Shown here: in pieces, positions 8,585 through 16,278 of the stretch | Layout of the letters: every line of letters starts with the position of its first letter | How positions within the stretch are numbered: the stretch's first letter is position 1 | Origin: Saccharothrix sp. | Lineage (GTDB): Bacteria; Actinomycetota; Actinomycetes; Mycobacteriales; Pseudonocardiaceae | NCBI RefSeq assembly: GCF_031180885.1 | Contig: NZ_JAPSLK010000002.1 | Coordinates: forward strand, 310,001-374,000 | Direction of reading: 5' to 3' | DNA length: 64,000 nucleotides | Made by a program: the position numbers and the translations under genes | Notes under the pieces: model-generated | The model's input: only the letters and a program-made list of their open reading frames with translations | Databases searched by the model: none | Told to the model about the DNA's origin: nothing

Positions 8585-9454
8585 CTACCGGCTGACCACC
8601 GTCAACGCCGCTGACCTGCACTGGACCTCCAACGGGAGGCCGTGCACCCGCTCGCCGTCCGCGTACCCGACCCACCCCGGCCCGGCCAGCCGCACCGACT
8701 TGGCCCGGAACGTCCGCACCGCCGGGTGGTCGACGTGCCGGCCGGTGCGCAAGGTCGGCAGCATCCGCAACAAGGTCCGACGCGGGGCGGCGCTGACCAC
8801 CGTCACGTCGAGCGACCCGTCCGCCGGGTCCGCGTCCGGGCACACCGGGATGCCGCCGCCGTAGCTGGTCGTGTTGCCGATCGCGACCAGCAGCGCGTCC
8901 AGCTCCAGCGTCGCGTCCTCGGTCTCCACCACCAGCGGTTCGGGCCGCAGGGCCGCCAGTTCGGCCAGGATCGCCAGGTCGTACCGGCGCGGACCGGCGG
9001 GCCAGCGCATGGCGTTGGCGCGTTCGTTCACCGCCGAGTCGAAGCCCGCGCACAGCACGGTCGCGAACCACGTCCCGTTCCCCACCTGGCCCAGGTCGAG
9101 AGACCGCCTGGCGTCATCGCACAGAGCGCCGACCACGTCGTCCACCGACGACGTCCCCAGCGCCGTGGCCAGGTCGTTCCCGGTGCCGGCCGGCACCACG
9201 GCCAACGCGGTCGAGGTGCCGGCGCACGCCTGCACGCCCAGGTGCGCCCCGCCGTCCCCGCCCAGCACGACGAGCACGTCCACGCCGTCGTCCACCGCCC
9301 GCCTGGCCAGCGCCAGCGTGCCTTCCGCCGAGGAAGCCACGTGCAGGTCCAGCGCGTCCACGGCGGTGCGCAGACGTGCCGCGACCGTGCCGGCCATGCG
9401 GGCGGCACGGCCCTTGCCCGAAGCCGGGCAGACCAGGAGGGCGGCGCGGGTCAT
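8585..9454 (-). CDS. Diacylglycerol/lipid kinase (DAGK catalytic domain)
   Basis: 289 aa with the DAGK/YegS fold. It has the nucleotide-binding glycine motif VLGGDGGAHLG near residue 80 (GGDGT/G type) and PAGTGNDLATALG near residue 105. A C-terminal beta-rich lipid-binding lobe includes VAIGNTTSYGGGIPVCPDADP. It probably phosphorylates diacylglycerol or a related lipid alcohol at the membrane. Its ATG overlaps the tatC stop (ATGA at 9451-9454), so it is translationally coupled to tatC. M. tuberculosis has no such gene between tatC and helY, so this is a lineage addition to the operon. A second DAGK domain occurs at 20388-21812 fused to PAP2. Confidence 0.88.
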   Translation of the reverse strand: MTRAALLVCPASGKGRAARMAGTVAARLRTAVDALDLHVASSAEGTLALARRAVDDGVDVLVVLGGDGGAHLGVQACAGTSTALAVVPAGTGNDLATALGTSSVDDVVGALCDDARRSLDLGQVGNGTWFATVLCAGFDSAVNERANAMRWPAGPRRYDLAILAELAALRPEPLVVETEDATLELDALLVAIGNTTSYGGGIPVCPDADPADGSLDVTVVSAAPRRTLLRMLPTLRTGRHVDHPAVRTFRAKSVRLAGPGWVGYADGERVHGLPLEVQCRSAALTVVSR

Positions 9455-10431
9455 GTGGCGTCGTCGTAGCGGACGCGGTGCGGTTCCTTGGGCGCCACCG
9501 ACTCCGAGGATCCCTCCGACCCGTCGACCGCCGACGGCGTGTAGTCGAACGGTGACGCCTCGTCGTCGGCGAGGTCGTCCCAGCCCTCCGCCTTGCGCTT
9601 GCGCGCCGCCCGCTTGTCGTGCACGCGGGCGATCTGGATGGCCAGTTCGAACAGCAGCGTCAACGCCACCGCCAGCGCGATCATCGAGACCGGGTCGGTG
9701 CCCGGGGTCGCGATCGCGGCGAAGATGAACAGGCCGAAGGTGATGCCCCGCCGCCAGCGCCGGAGCTTGTCGTAGGTCAGCACGCCGACCTGGTTGAGCA
9801 TCACCACGATCAGCGGCAGCTCGAAGCTCACGCCGAAGATCAGCAGCAGCGCCAGGACGAAGTCGATGTAGTCCCCGCCGGACAGCGCCGTGAGGAACTG
9901 GTTGTCACCGAAGCCGACCAGCACCGACAGGCCCTGCGGCACCACGTAGAACGCCAGCACCGCGCCCAGCACGAACAGCACCGAGGCGCTGAACACGAAC
10001 ACCAGCGCGAACTTGCGCTCCTTGGCGTACAGGCCCGGCGCGATGAACCGCCACACCTGGTACAGCCACAGCGGAGCCGTGATCGCCATGCCCGCCGCCG
10101 CGCCGACCTTCAACTGGATCATGAAGGCCTCGAACGGCTTGGTCTGCAACAACTGGCAGTTGCCGTCCTGGCTGAACCGGTCGGTCACCGGGATGCCGCA
10201 GTACGGCGCGATGACCACCTGGCCGAGGCTGGGCAGCCCGAAGATGTTCCAGCCCCACCAGAAGAAGCCGAAGATCGCGCCCAGCGCGATGAACAGCAGT
10301 GCCAAGCCGAGGCGGTGGCGGAGGTCGTAGAGGTGGTCCTTCAACGACATCGTGCCGTCGGGGTTGGCCCGACGGCTCCTCAGCTTGCGGCGCTCCCGGA
10401 ACTGCGACCACCGGGACGGACTTGCCCCCAC
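9451..10431 (-). CDS. tatC: Twin-arginine translocase subunit TatC
   Basis: 326 aa polytopic membrane protein that recognises twin-arginine signal peptides and, with TatA, exports folded proteins. Six transmembrane segments are visible from about residue 40 to 250. The family N-terminus MSLKDHLYDLRHRL lies at residue 28. The 27-residue basic extension before it (ending RRANPDGT) resembles that of mycobacterial TatC, so I keep the GTG at 10431; the alternative is ATG 10350. The tail after residue 255 is charged and acidic. It follows tatA by 20 bp and overlaps the lipid kinase gene by 4 bp. Confidence 0.95.
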   Translation of the reverse strand: MGASPSRWSQFRERRKLRSRRANPDGTMSLKDHLYDLRHRLGLALLFIALGAIFGFFWWGWNIFGLPSLGQVVIAPYCGIPVTDRFSQDGNCQLLQTKPFEAFMIQLKVGAAAGMAITAPLWLYQVWRFIAPGLYAKERKFALVFVFSASVLFVLGAVLAFYVVPQGLSVLVGFGDNQFLTALSGGDYIDFVLALLLIFGVSFELPLIVVMLNQVGVLTYDKLRRWRRGITFGLFIFAAIATPGTDPVSMIALAVALTLLFELAIQIARVHDKRAARKRKAEGWDDLADDEASPFDYTPSAVDGSEGSSESVAPKEPHRVRYDDAT

Positions 10432-10451
10432 CGTGCGGACCGTCCTTCTGG

Positions 10452-10787
10452 CTAGTTCTGCTTGTTCTGGAGGTTCTGCGGACTCTGCTCGATCGGCTGC
10501 GCGACCTGCGGCTGCTGCTGCGCCGGCTGGGCGACCTGCTGCGGCTGGGCCACCGGTTGCGCGACCTGCTGCGGCTGCGCGGGCGGCAGCTGCTGCGGCG
10601 CGGCCTGCTGCGGGGCCTGGGTGTTCTGCTGCTGGTCGTCGTCCTCGCGCAGGCCCTTGGTCTCGGCCTTGAGGATCTTGGCCGAACGGCCCAGCGAGCG
10701 CGCCATGTCGGGCAGCTTCTTCGCCCCGAACAGCAGAATGATCACCACGGCGATGATGATCAGCTCAGTAGCTCCGAGGTTACCCAC
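10452..10787 (-). CDS. tatA: Sec-independent translocase subunit TatA
   Basis: 111 aa. The N-terminal transmembrane helix [20 protein letters not shown] is followed by the hinge [20 protein letters not shown] and an amphipathic helix, the hallmark of TatA, which forms the variable-size pore or membrane-weakening patch. The tail from residue 50 is almost only Q, P, A and V ([14 protein letters not shown]), long for TatA and typical of high-GC actinobacteria. The start is GTG at 10787 and overlaps the small upstream membrane gene by 8 bp. It is directly followed by tatC. Confidence 0.95.
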   Translation of the reverse strand: MGNLGATELIIIAVVIILLFGAKKLPDMARSLGRSAKILKAETKGLREDDDQQQNTQAPQQAAPQQLPPAQPQQVAQPVAQPQQVAQPAQQQPQVAQPIEQSPQNLQNKQN

Positions 10788-11046
10788 GGTGGTCCTCCTG
10801 TCTGCCCCGGTCCGTCGATGGTACGCGGGGGTTGCCCTGACGGGCCCGGTCCGGACGCCGTTCGGCGAAGGCCACCCCGAGCGCGGCGAAGCGCGCCCGC
10901 AGCAGACCGACGCCGTCGCCGACCCTGTCGCCCACCAGAGTGCTTGCGGCGCGGAAGCGGCGCAAGGATCCGACCACCTTGGTCACGAGAACGATCAGAA
11001 CGACCATTCCGACCAGGATCAACACCAGGCTCGGCAAGTACGGCAC
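10780..11046 (-). CDS. Small membrane protein of unknown function between pafC and tatA
   Basis: 88 aa with one N-terminal transmembrane helix ([20 protein letters not shown], residues 6-25) followed by a basic, arginine-rich cytosolic tail. The ATG at 11046 lies 18 bp after the pafC stop, and its own stop overlaps the tatA GTG by 8 bp, so coupling within the paf-tat operon supports it as a real gene. I recognise no domain. Anchor plus amphipathic tail is superficially TatA/B-like, but the Gly-Pro hinge is absent, so I do not call it a Tat subunit. Confidence 0.65.
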   Translation of the reverse strand: MPYLPSLVLILVGMVVLIVLVTKVVGSLRRFRAASTLVGDRVGDGVGLLRARFAALGVAFAERRPDRARQGNPRVPSTDRGRQEDHRG

Positions 11047-11064
11047 GACACCACCGTATAGGGC

Positions 11065-12036
11065 TCAGGTTGCCGGGAGGTGATCCGCCCGGCGCAAGGC
11101 GGCATCGGCCTGTCGGGCGACCTCCTCGACCAGGTCGGCGGGCTGCTCGACGTGCACCTCTCCGCCCAGGCCCAGCAGCAGGCGGACCATCCAGGCGGTG
11201 TCGGCGTAGCGCATGAGCACCCGCGCGCGACCTTCCTCCAGCTCGGTCAGGCCGTCCACGGGGTAGTACTCGGCGACCCACCGGGCGTCGGGTTCTAGCA
11301 CCAGCACGGCGGTGCGCTGCGACGGGTCCGGGCGGAACAAGCCCTCCGAGGTGTCGGTGGGCGTGGCGTGCGGCGGGGGCGCGGCGGGCTCGTCGAGGAC
11401 CTGGACGCCGTCGATGCGGTCCAGCCGGAACAGCCGGACGTCGTCGGCGAGCCGGCACCAGGCCTCCAGGTAGCTGCGGCCCTCGACCAGCAGCATCCGC
11501 ATCGGGTCCACGACCCGGTCGGTGACCTCGTCCCGTGACGGGGTGTAGTAGTGCAGGCGCAGCGCGCGACCGCGCCGGACGCCGTCGGACACCGCGTCGC
11601 GCACGACGGCCGTCTCCGGCGCTTCCCGCATGGCGAGACCGACCGCGACACCGGCGGGCTGCGCCTGGCCCACGGCGGCCTCGATCTTGGCCACCGCCCG
11701 CTGCACGGCGTCCTTGTCGACCACGCCGGGCGTCTCGGCCAGCGCGCGCAGCGCCACCAGCAGCGCGGTGGCCTCGGCGGCGGTCAGCCGCAGCGGGCGG
11801 CTCATGCCCGCGTCGAAGGTGACGGTGACCGTGTCGCCCTCGAAGGACAGGTCGATCAGGTCGCCGGGCCCGTAGCCGGGCAGGCCGCACATCCACAGCA
11901 GTTCGAGGTCCTTGCGCAGTTGGCGCGGGGTGACCTCGAAGTCGGCGGCGGCCTCCTCGATCGGGATGCCGGGCCGGGCGAGCAGGTAGGGCACGAGGGC
12001 CAGCAGCCGGGGCAGCCGGTCGGCGGAGGCGTTCAC
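11065..12036 (-). CDS. pafC: PafC, WYL-domain transcriptional regulator
   Basis: 323 aa. An N-terminal winged HTH-like region (residues ~1-60, including DFEVTPRQLRKDLELLWMCG) is followed by a WYL domain (residues ~150-230, with the motif SYLEAWCRLADDVRLFRLDRI) and a C-terminal WCX extension. With PafB it forms the activator of the LexA-independent DNA-damage response known in mycobacteria. GTG 12036 overlaps the pafB stop (GTGA at 12033-12036), giving coupled, probably equimolar synthesis. The long open frame reaching 13086 is the wrong frame over pafB. Confidence 0.93.
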   Translation of the reverse strand: MNASADRLPRLLALVPYLLARPGIPIEEAAADFEVTPRQLRKDLELLWMCGLPGYGPGDLIDLSFEGDTVTVTFDAGMSRPLRLTAAEATALLVALRALAETPGVVDKDAVQRAVAKIEAAVGQAQPAGVAVGLAMREAPETAVVRDAVSDGVRRGRALRLHYYTPSRDEVTDRVVDPMRMLLVEGRSYLEAWCRLADDVRLFRLDRIDGVQVLDEPAAPPPHATPTDTSEGLFRPDPSQRTAVLVLEPDARWVAEYYPVDGLTELEEGRARVLMRYADTAWMVRLLLGLGGEVHVEQPADLVEEVARQADAALRRADHLPAT

Positions 12037-13016
12037 GCCCGGACCCCCGCACCGCGCAGCGCGCCCACGAGCTTCTCCCGCACCGTCTTGGCCAGCACTT
12101 CGGGCTCCAGCACCACGACGTCCGCGCCGAACCCGGCGATCCAGGCCGCCGCCGAGTCGGGGAACCTCAGGTCGATCTCCAGCACGTCCCCGGCCACGCC
12201 GTCCAACTCCCGCTCCCCCACGACCCGCGCGCGCCTGCGCACGCCCTGCGCCCGGTCCCGCGCCACCCACAGCTTCGCGGTGGCCACGGCCTGGGTCGAC
12301 GGCTCGCTGCGCTTGACGAAGCTGAGCAGGTCGACGTCGTCGGGCCGGTCCACCACACCGGGCTTGCCCACGGTCCGCACGTCCCCGACGATCCGGGACA
12401 GCCGGAAGCAGCGCGGCGCGCGCCGGTCGCGGTCGTGGCCGACCAGGTACCAGCGGCCCCGCCACGCGACCACGCCCCACGGCTCGACCGTGCGGGTGCG
12501 CACCTCGACCGGGGTGAGCTTGCGGTAGTCGAACTCCACCACCCGGCCCTCCTGCACGGCGGCCAGCAGCGGCGGGAACGCGGGTTCGGTGGTGCGCACC
12601 TTCGGCTCGACGGCGGTGTGCACCTCGTGGTCGACGTCCACCCCGGCCGCGCGCAGCTTGATCAGCGCGCCGTGCGCGGCGCCGGTGAGCTGCGGGGAGT
12701 CCCACAGCCGGGCGGCCAGCGCGACCGCCGCCGCCTCGTCCGGCTCCAGGTCGACGTCGCCCAGCTCGTAGTCGCGGCGGGCGATCCGGTATCCGTCGGT
12801 GTTGTCGAACTCGGCGCTGCGCCCGATCTCCAGGGGCACGCCCAGGTCCCGCAGCTCGGTCTTGTCGCGTTCGAACATGCGGAAGAACGCCTCGTCCGTC
12901 GCGGCGTCGGAATAGCCGGGGACGATGGCGCGGATGCGCTCGGCGGTCAGGTACTGCCGGGTGGAGAGCAGACACAGCACCAGGTTGACGAGCCGTTCGG
13001 CACGTGCGATGGCCAC
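12033..13016 (-). CDS. pafB: PafB, WYL-domain transcriptional regulator
   Basis: 327 aa with the same architecture as PafC. It has an N-terminal HTH (ERLVNLVLCLLSTRQYLTAE, residues 8-30), a WYL domain around residues 140-205 (VVAWRGRWYLVGHDRDRRAPRCFRLSRI in two parts) and a C-terminal WCX domain. PafBC heterodimers activate RecA-NDp-type promoters (TTGTCR-N12-TANNNT) on DNA damage; the ligand is thought to be single-stranded nucleic acid. First gene of the paf-tat operon. A 17-bp palindrome lies about 58 bp upstream. Despite the name, no direct part in pupylation is established. Confidence 0.93.
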   Translation of the reverse strand: MAIARAERLVNLVLCLLSTRQYLTAERIRAIVPGYSDAATDEAFFRMFERDKTELRDLGVPLEIGRSAEFDNTDGYRIARRDYELGDVDLEPDEAAAVALAARLWDSPQLTGAAHGALIKLRAAGVDVDHEVHTAVEPKVRTTEPAFPPLLAAVQEGRVVEFDYRKLTPVEVRTRTVEPWGVVAWRGRWYLVGHDRDRRAPRCFRLSRIVGDVRTVGKPGVVDRPDDVDLLSFVKRSEPSTQAVATAKLWVARDRAQGVRRRARVVGERELDGVAGDVLEIDLRFPDSAAAWIAGFGADVVVLEPEVLAKTVREKLVGALRGAGVRA

Positions 13017-13073
13017 CGGTGAACCCTAACCCCGTCCGAACACCTGGTGACGCACCTCCCCACCCGAAGTCGA

Positions 13074-13090
13074 CTGAATGGTCCATTCAG
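13074..13090. promoter_or_regulatory. 17-bp palindrome upstream of pafB
   Basis: CTGAATGG-T-CCATTCAG is a perfect 8-bp inverted repeat around one base. It lies between the pafB start (13016) and the end of the hydrolase gene (13122), the position expected for an operator of the paf-tat operon. The form is typical of TetR- or MarR-class sites; the binding protein is unknown. Confidence 0.45.
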
Positions 13091-13121
13091 CCGCTTGTGC
13101 GGGCGCTCGCCGCGACACGCC

Positions 13122-13967
13122 TCACCCGGCGAAGAACGCCCGCAGCTCGGCCGCCAGATCCTCCGGGACGTCCTCGGCGAGGTGGTGCCCGGACTTCAAG
13201 CCCCGCCCACGCGGGTCCGGCGTCCAGTCCCGCCACACCGCCAGCACGTCGCCGTACAACTCGGGCAGGTCGTCGTCCTCGGCCCACAGCACCAGCACCG
13301 GGCACCCGATCCGCCGCCCGGCGACCAGGTCGGCGTCGTCGTGCGCGCGGTCGATGCCCAGACCCGCCCGGTAGTCCTCGACCATGCAGTGGACGGTCGC
13401 CGGGTCGTGCATGGCGCGCAGGGTGTCGTCGTCCACGGGCCGTTCGCGGGTCCGGTACCAGGCGTCGGGGTCGACGTTGATCACCCGTTCCGGCACCTCG
13501 GGCTGGGCCAGGAAGAACCAGTGCCACCAGCTCCGCGCGAACTCCGGTCCGCAGCGTGCCAGCGCCGAGCCGATCGGCACGACGTCCAGCGCGGCCAGGT
13601 GGGTGACCCGGTCTGGGTGGTCCAGCGCGAGCCGGGTGGCGACGTAGCCGCCCCGGTCGTGCCCCACCACGGCGAACCGCTCGTGCCCCAGCTCGCGCAT
13701 CAGCACGGCCATGTCCCCAGCCATCGCCCGTTTCGAGTACGGCTCGTGGTCGGGCGTGGTGGGCGGCTTGGACGAACGGCCGTAGCCGCGCAGGTCCGGG
13801 CACACCACGGTGTGGTGCTCGGCCAGCAGCGGGGCGACGTGCCGCCACGTGGTGTGCGTGCGCGGGTGGCCGTGCAGCAGCAGGACGGGCGGGCCGGAGC
13901 CGCCGTGCCGCACCCGCAGCTCCGCCCCGCCCGTGTCGACCGTCGTCAGCGTGAAGTCCGGGAACAC
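13122..13967 (-). CDS. Alpha/beta hydrolase, haloacetate dehalogenase-like
   Basis: 281 aa alpha/beta-hydrolase. The oxyanion strand motif LLLHGHPRTHTTW is near residue 30. The nucleophile elbow is VVGHDRGGYVA with Asp as nucleophile (residue ~105), the mark of the haloalkane/fluoroacetate dehalogenase branch. The cap-domain WWHWFFLAQP holds the halide-binding Trp residues, and the catalytic His is in KSGHHLAED near residue 255. Fluoroacetate dehalogenases carry HDRGARV; here GGY replaces GAR, so hydrolysis of other small haloacids or epoxides is possible. GTG start at 13967. It stands alone between paf-tat and the hbpS-like gene. Confidence 0.8.
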   Translation of the reverse strand: MFPDFTLTTVDTGGAELRVRHGGSGPPVLLLHGHPRTHTTWRHVAPLLAEHHTVVCPDLRGYGRSSKPPTTPDHEPYSKRAMAGDMAVLMRELGHERFAVVGHDRGGYVATRLALDHPDRVTHLAALDVVPIGSALARCGPEFARSWWHWFFLAQPEVPERVINVDPDAWYRTRERPVDDDTLRAMHDPATVHCMVEDYRAGLGIDRAHDDADLVAGRRIGCPVLVLWAEDDDLPELYGDVLAVWRDWTPDPRGRGLKSGHHLAEDVPEDLAAELRAFFAG

Positions 13968-14005
13968 AACCGGTCCCCTACCCCGCGCGCCGGTCGATCA
14001 ACCCC

Positions 14006-14545
14006 TCACAGCCCGATCGCGGCCAGGCCGGCCTTGGCGAACTTCTCGTCCAGGTCGCCGCTGGGCGCGCCGCCCACGCCGATGCCCGCGACGACCGCGC
14101 CCTCGGCCCGCACCGGCACACCGCCGGCCAGGAACAACGTCCCCGGCATGTCGCGCAGGGTCGCGCCCGCCCCGGTCACCCGGCCGGCCAGCTCGGAGGT
14201 CGGCGCGCCGAAGGACGCCGAGGTGTACGCCTTGCGCTTGGCCGACTCCTCGGTCTGCGGACCCGCGCCGTCGCCGTGCAGCAGCACCACCAGGTCGCCG
14301 CCCCGGTCCACGACCGCGACCGTCACCCGGTGGCCCTCGGCCTCGGCCGCGTCCAGGGTCGCCCGCGCCGCCTGCACGGCCGCGTCGATCGTCATGGCCT
14401 TGGTGGACCGCACGACCTCGACCCCGCCCTTGCCCGCCTGCCGCTGACCCTGGCCGTGGCTCTGGGCGCCCTGCTCGGCGATCGCGTACCCGCCCGCGCC
14501 GGCGATGCTCAGCGCCACCAGCACGGCCACCGTCGTCTTCCGCAT
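14006..14545 (-). CDS. Secreted GlcG/HbpS-like haem-binding protein
   Basis: 179 aa from ATG 14545. An N-terminal signal segment (MRKTTVAVLVALSIAGAGGY) is followed by a Gln/Gly-rich linker and a GlcG/HbpS (DUF336) domain from about residue 50: DAAVQAARATLDAAEAEG, VTVAVVDRGGDLV, AKRKAYTSASFGAPTSEL and FLAGGVPVRAEGAVVAGIG. HbpS of Streptomyces reticuli is a secreted haem-degrading octamer that interacts with the sensor kinase SenS. Here a two-component system starts divergently 138 bp away, which repeats that arrangement. A longer start at 14578 would bury the signal peptide. Haem binding is inferred from the family. Confidence 0.85.
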   Translation of the reverse strand: MRKTTVAVLVALSIAGAGGYAIAEQGAQSHGQGQRQAGKGGVEVVRSTKAMTIDAAVQAARATLDAAEAEGHRVTVAVVDRGGDLVVLLHGDGAGPQTEESAKRKAYTSASFGAPTSELAGRVTGAGATLRDMPGTLFLAGGVPVRAEGAVVAGIGVGGAPSGDLDEKFAKAGLAAIGL

Positions 14546-14617
14546 GTCTCGTCTCCCTCGCTCCAAGTCGGCATCCACAACCCTCCCCGCCGACCGGGCT
14601 CATGACCTGGTGGTTCC

Positions 14618-14637
14618 GGTTGAACCGCGGTTCAACC
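14618..14637. promoter_or_regulatory. 20-bp perfect palindrome between the hbpS-like gene and the sensor kinase
   Basis: GGTTGAACCG followed by CGGTTCAACC is a complete palindrome, with a related half-site CGGTTGACCC at 14641. It lies in the 137-bp divergent region, 46 bp before the kinase start. This is the natural binding site for the NarL-type response regulator encoded next door. Regulator identity is inferred from position only. Confidence 0.65.
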
Positions 14638-14682
14638 CATCGGTTGACCCGGAATCCGGCGCGCCGGCCTACCGTCGGCGGC

Positions 14683-15654
14683 GTGTGGCTGCACCGGGCG
14701 ATGCACGCGGGGTTCTACGTGCTGTTGGCGGCGTCGGCGGCGCGGTACGTCGCGTACCACGGCGTCGACCTCCTCGTGCTGGGCGTCGCCGTGCTGCTGG
14801 GCGTGGCCTACCCGGCCGGGGTGCGGTGGACGCGCGGGCTGGCCGTGGTGCTCGCGACCTGGCTGGCGCTGGTGTGGCTGGCCCCGAGCTTCGGGTGGTG
14901 CGCGATCCCGCTGTTCTTCCAGTGCCTGCGGCAACTACGGCCCCGGCTGGCCGTGCCGATCGCCGGGGTGCTGACCGCGGCGGTGGTGTTGGCGCAGGTC
15001 AGGCTGGCCGACGTGGTGGACCCGAGCCTGGTGCTGGGTCCGGTGGGGGTCGCGGTGATCACGGCCGCGGTGTTCTTCGACCGCCGCCGGCTCATCCACG
15101 AGGCCGGGGTGCTCCAGGAACGGCAGCGGCTGGCGCGGGAGATCCACGACACCCTCGCCCAGGGCCTGTCCAGCATCAACCTCCTGCTGGAGCTGGGGGA
15201 CACGCGGCGCGCGGCGGAGGTGGCGCGGGAGAACCTGGCCGAGGCGCGCCGGTTCGTCCGGGACCTCTCGCCGTTGCAGGGCCGGTCGCTGGAGGACGCG
15301 CTGCGCGGGCTGTGCGACCGGGTCGAGGTGCACGGCGAGGCGTACCCGCTGACCGTGCAGACCGAGGTGGCGTTGCTGCGGGTGGCGCAGGGCGCGCTGG
15401 CCAACGTCCGGGAGCACGCGGACGCCTCGACCGTGGTGGTGACCCTGTCCTACCTGGACGACGCGGTGGCGCTGGACGTCCGCGACGACGGCCGCGGGTT
15501 CGACCCGGCCGCGATCAGCCCGCGCGAGGGCCGCGGCTACGGCCTGACCTCGATCCGCGGGCGGATCGCCGAGCTGGGCGGCACCCTGTCCGTGGAGAGC
15601 GCGCCGGGCGAGGGCACGGCGCTGGCGGTGACGGTGCCGACGGGGTCGCGATGA
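14683..15654 (+). CDS. Two-component sensor histidine kinase, NarL/DesK type (SenS-like context)
   Basis: 323 aa. About five transmembrane helices occupy residues 5-130. A HisKA_3 dimerisation domain follows with the phospho-acceptor His in RLAREIHDTLAQGLSSI (residue ~155), and a C-terminal HATPase_c domain with DDGRGFDP and GLTSIRGRIAELGG. The enzyme autophosphorylates and passes phosphate to the response regulator encoded with a 4-bp overlap (ATGA, 15651-15654). GTG 14683 is used as start; ATG 14701 is a possible alternative. The short loops suggest sensing in the membrane or through a partner, which fits an HbpS-like accessory protein. Confidence 0.88.
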   Translation: MWLHRAMHAGFYVLLAASAARYVAYHGVDLLVLGVAVLLGVAYPAGVRWTRGLAVVLATWLALVWLAPSFGWCAIPLFFQCLRQLRPRLAVPIAGVLTAAVVLAQVRLADVVDPSLVLGPVGVAVITAAVFFDRRRLIHEAGVLQERQRLAREIHDTLAQGLSSINLLLELGDTRRAAEVARENLAEARRFVRDLSPLQGRSLEDALRGLCDRVEVHGEAYPLTVQTEVALLRVAQGALANVREHADASTVVVTLSYLDDAVALDVRDDGRGFDPAAISPREGRGYGLTSIRGRIAELGGTLSVESAPGEGTALAVTVPTGSR

Positions 15655-16274
15655 GGTTGCGGGTGCTGGTGGTGGACGACCACCCGGTGGTCCGGTTCGG
15701 GCTGGCCGGGCTGCTGCAACGCGACTTCGAGGTGGTCGCCGAGGCCGCGACCGGCGAGGACGCGGTCCGCCACGCCGCCACCCTCACCCCGGACGTGGTG
15801 CTGATGGACCTCCAACTCGGGGCGGGCGTCGACGGCGTCGAGGCCACCAAGCGCATCCGCGCGCTGCCCGACCCGCCCGAGGTGGTCGTGCTGACCACGT
15901 ACGACTCCGACGCCGACGTGGTCCGCGCGGTCGAGGCGGGCGCCACCGGCTACCTGCTCAAGGACGCCCCGCCGGACGAACTGGCCGACGCGGTCCGCCG
16001 GGCCGCGAAGGGCCAGACCGTGCTGTCGCCCGACATCGCCCGCCGGCTGATGCGCACGGTCCGCGACCCGGTGCCGGCGTTGAGCAAGCGCGAGGTGGAG
16101 ATCCTGGACCACCTGGCGCGCGGCCTGTCCAACCGGGAGATCGCGAAGGCGCTGTTCATCAGCGAGGCCACGGTGAAGACCCACCTGGTCCGGATCTTCG
16201 ACAAGCTGGGCGTGGAGACCAGGACGGCGGCCGTGACGACCGCCGTCGAGCGCAAGCTGATCCGCCTCCGATGA
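15651..16274 (+). CDS. NarL/LuxR-type response regulator
   Basis: 207 aa. The receiver domain (residues 1-120) has the acidic pocket VVDDHP, the phospho-acceptor Asp in VVLMDLQLGAGVDG (residue ~55), the Thr of VVLTTYDS and the Lys of YLLKDAPP. A LuxR-type HTH occupies the C-terminus (LSKREVEILDHLARGLSNRE to TVKTHLVRIFDKLGV). Translationally coupled to the kinase. It probably binds the 14618-14637 palindrome and controls the divergent hbpS-like gene and its own operon. The SenR analogy is an inference from gene order. Confidence 0.92.
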   Translation: MRLRVLVVDDHPVVRFGLAGLLQRDFEVVAEAATGEDAVRHAATLTPDVVLMDLQLGAGVDGVEATKRIRALPDPPEVVVLTTYDSDADVVRAVEAGATGYLLKDAPPDELADAVRRAAKGQTVLSPDIARRLMRTVRDPVPALSKREVEILDHLARGLSNREIAKALFISEATVKTHLVRIFDKLGVETRTAAVTTAVERKLIRLR

Positions 16275-16278
16275 GCGC

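Noticed and set aside
10780..11046. Small protein as an extra Tat subunit (TatB)
   Set aside because: It has one membrane helix and a charged tail but lacks the Gly-Pro hinge and the amphipathic helix pattern.
13122..13967. Assignment as a proven fluoroacetate dehalogenase
   Set aside because: The elbow reads HDRGGY instead of HDRGAR, so only dehalogenase-like is supported.
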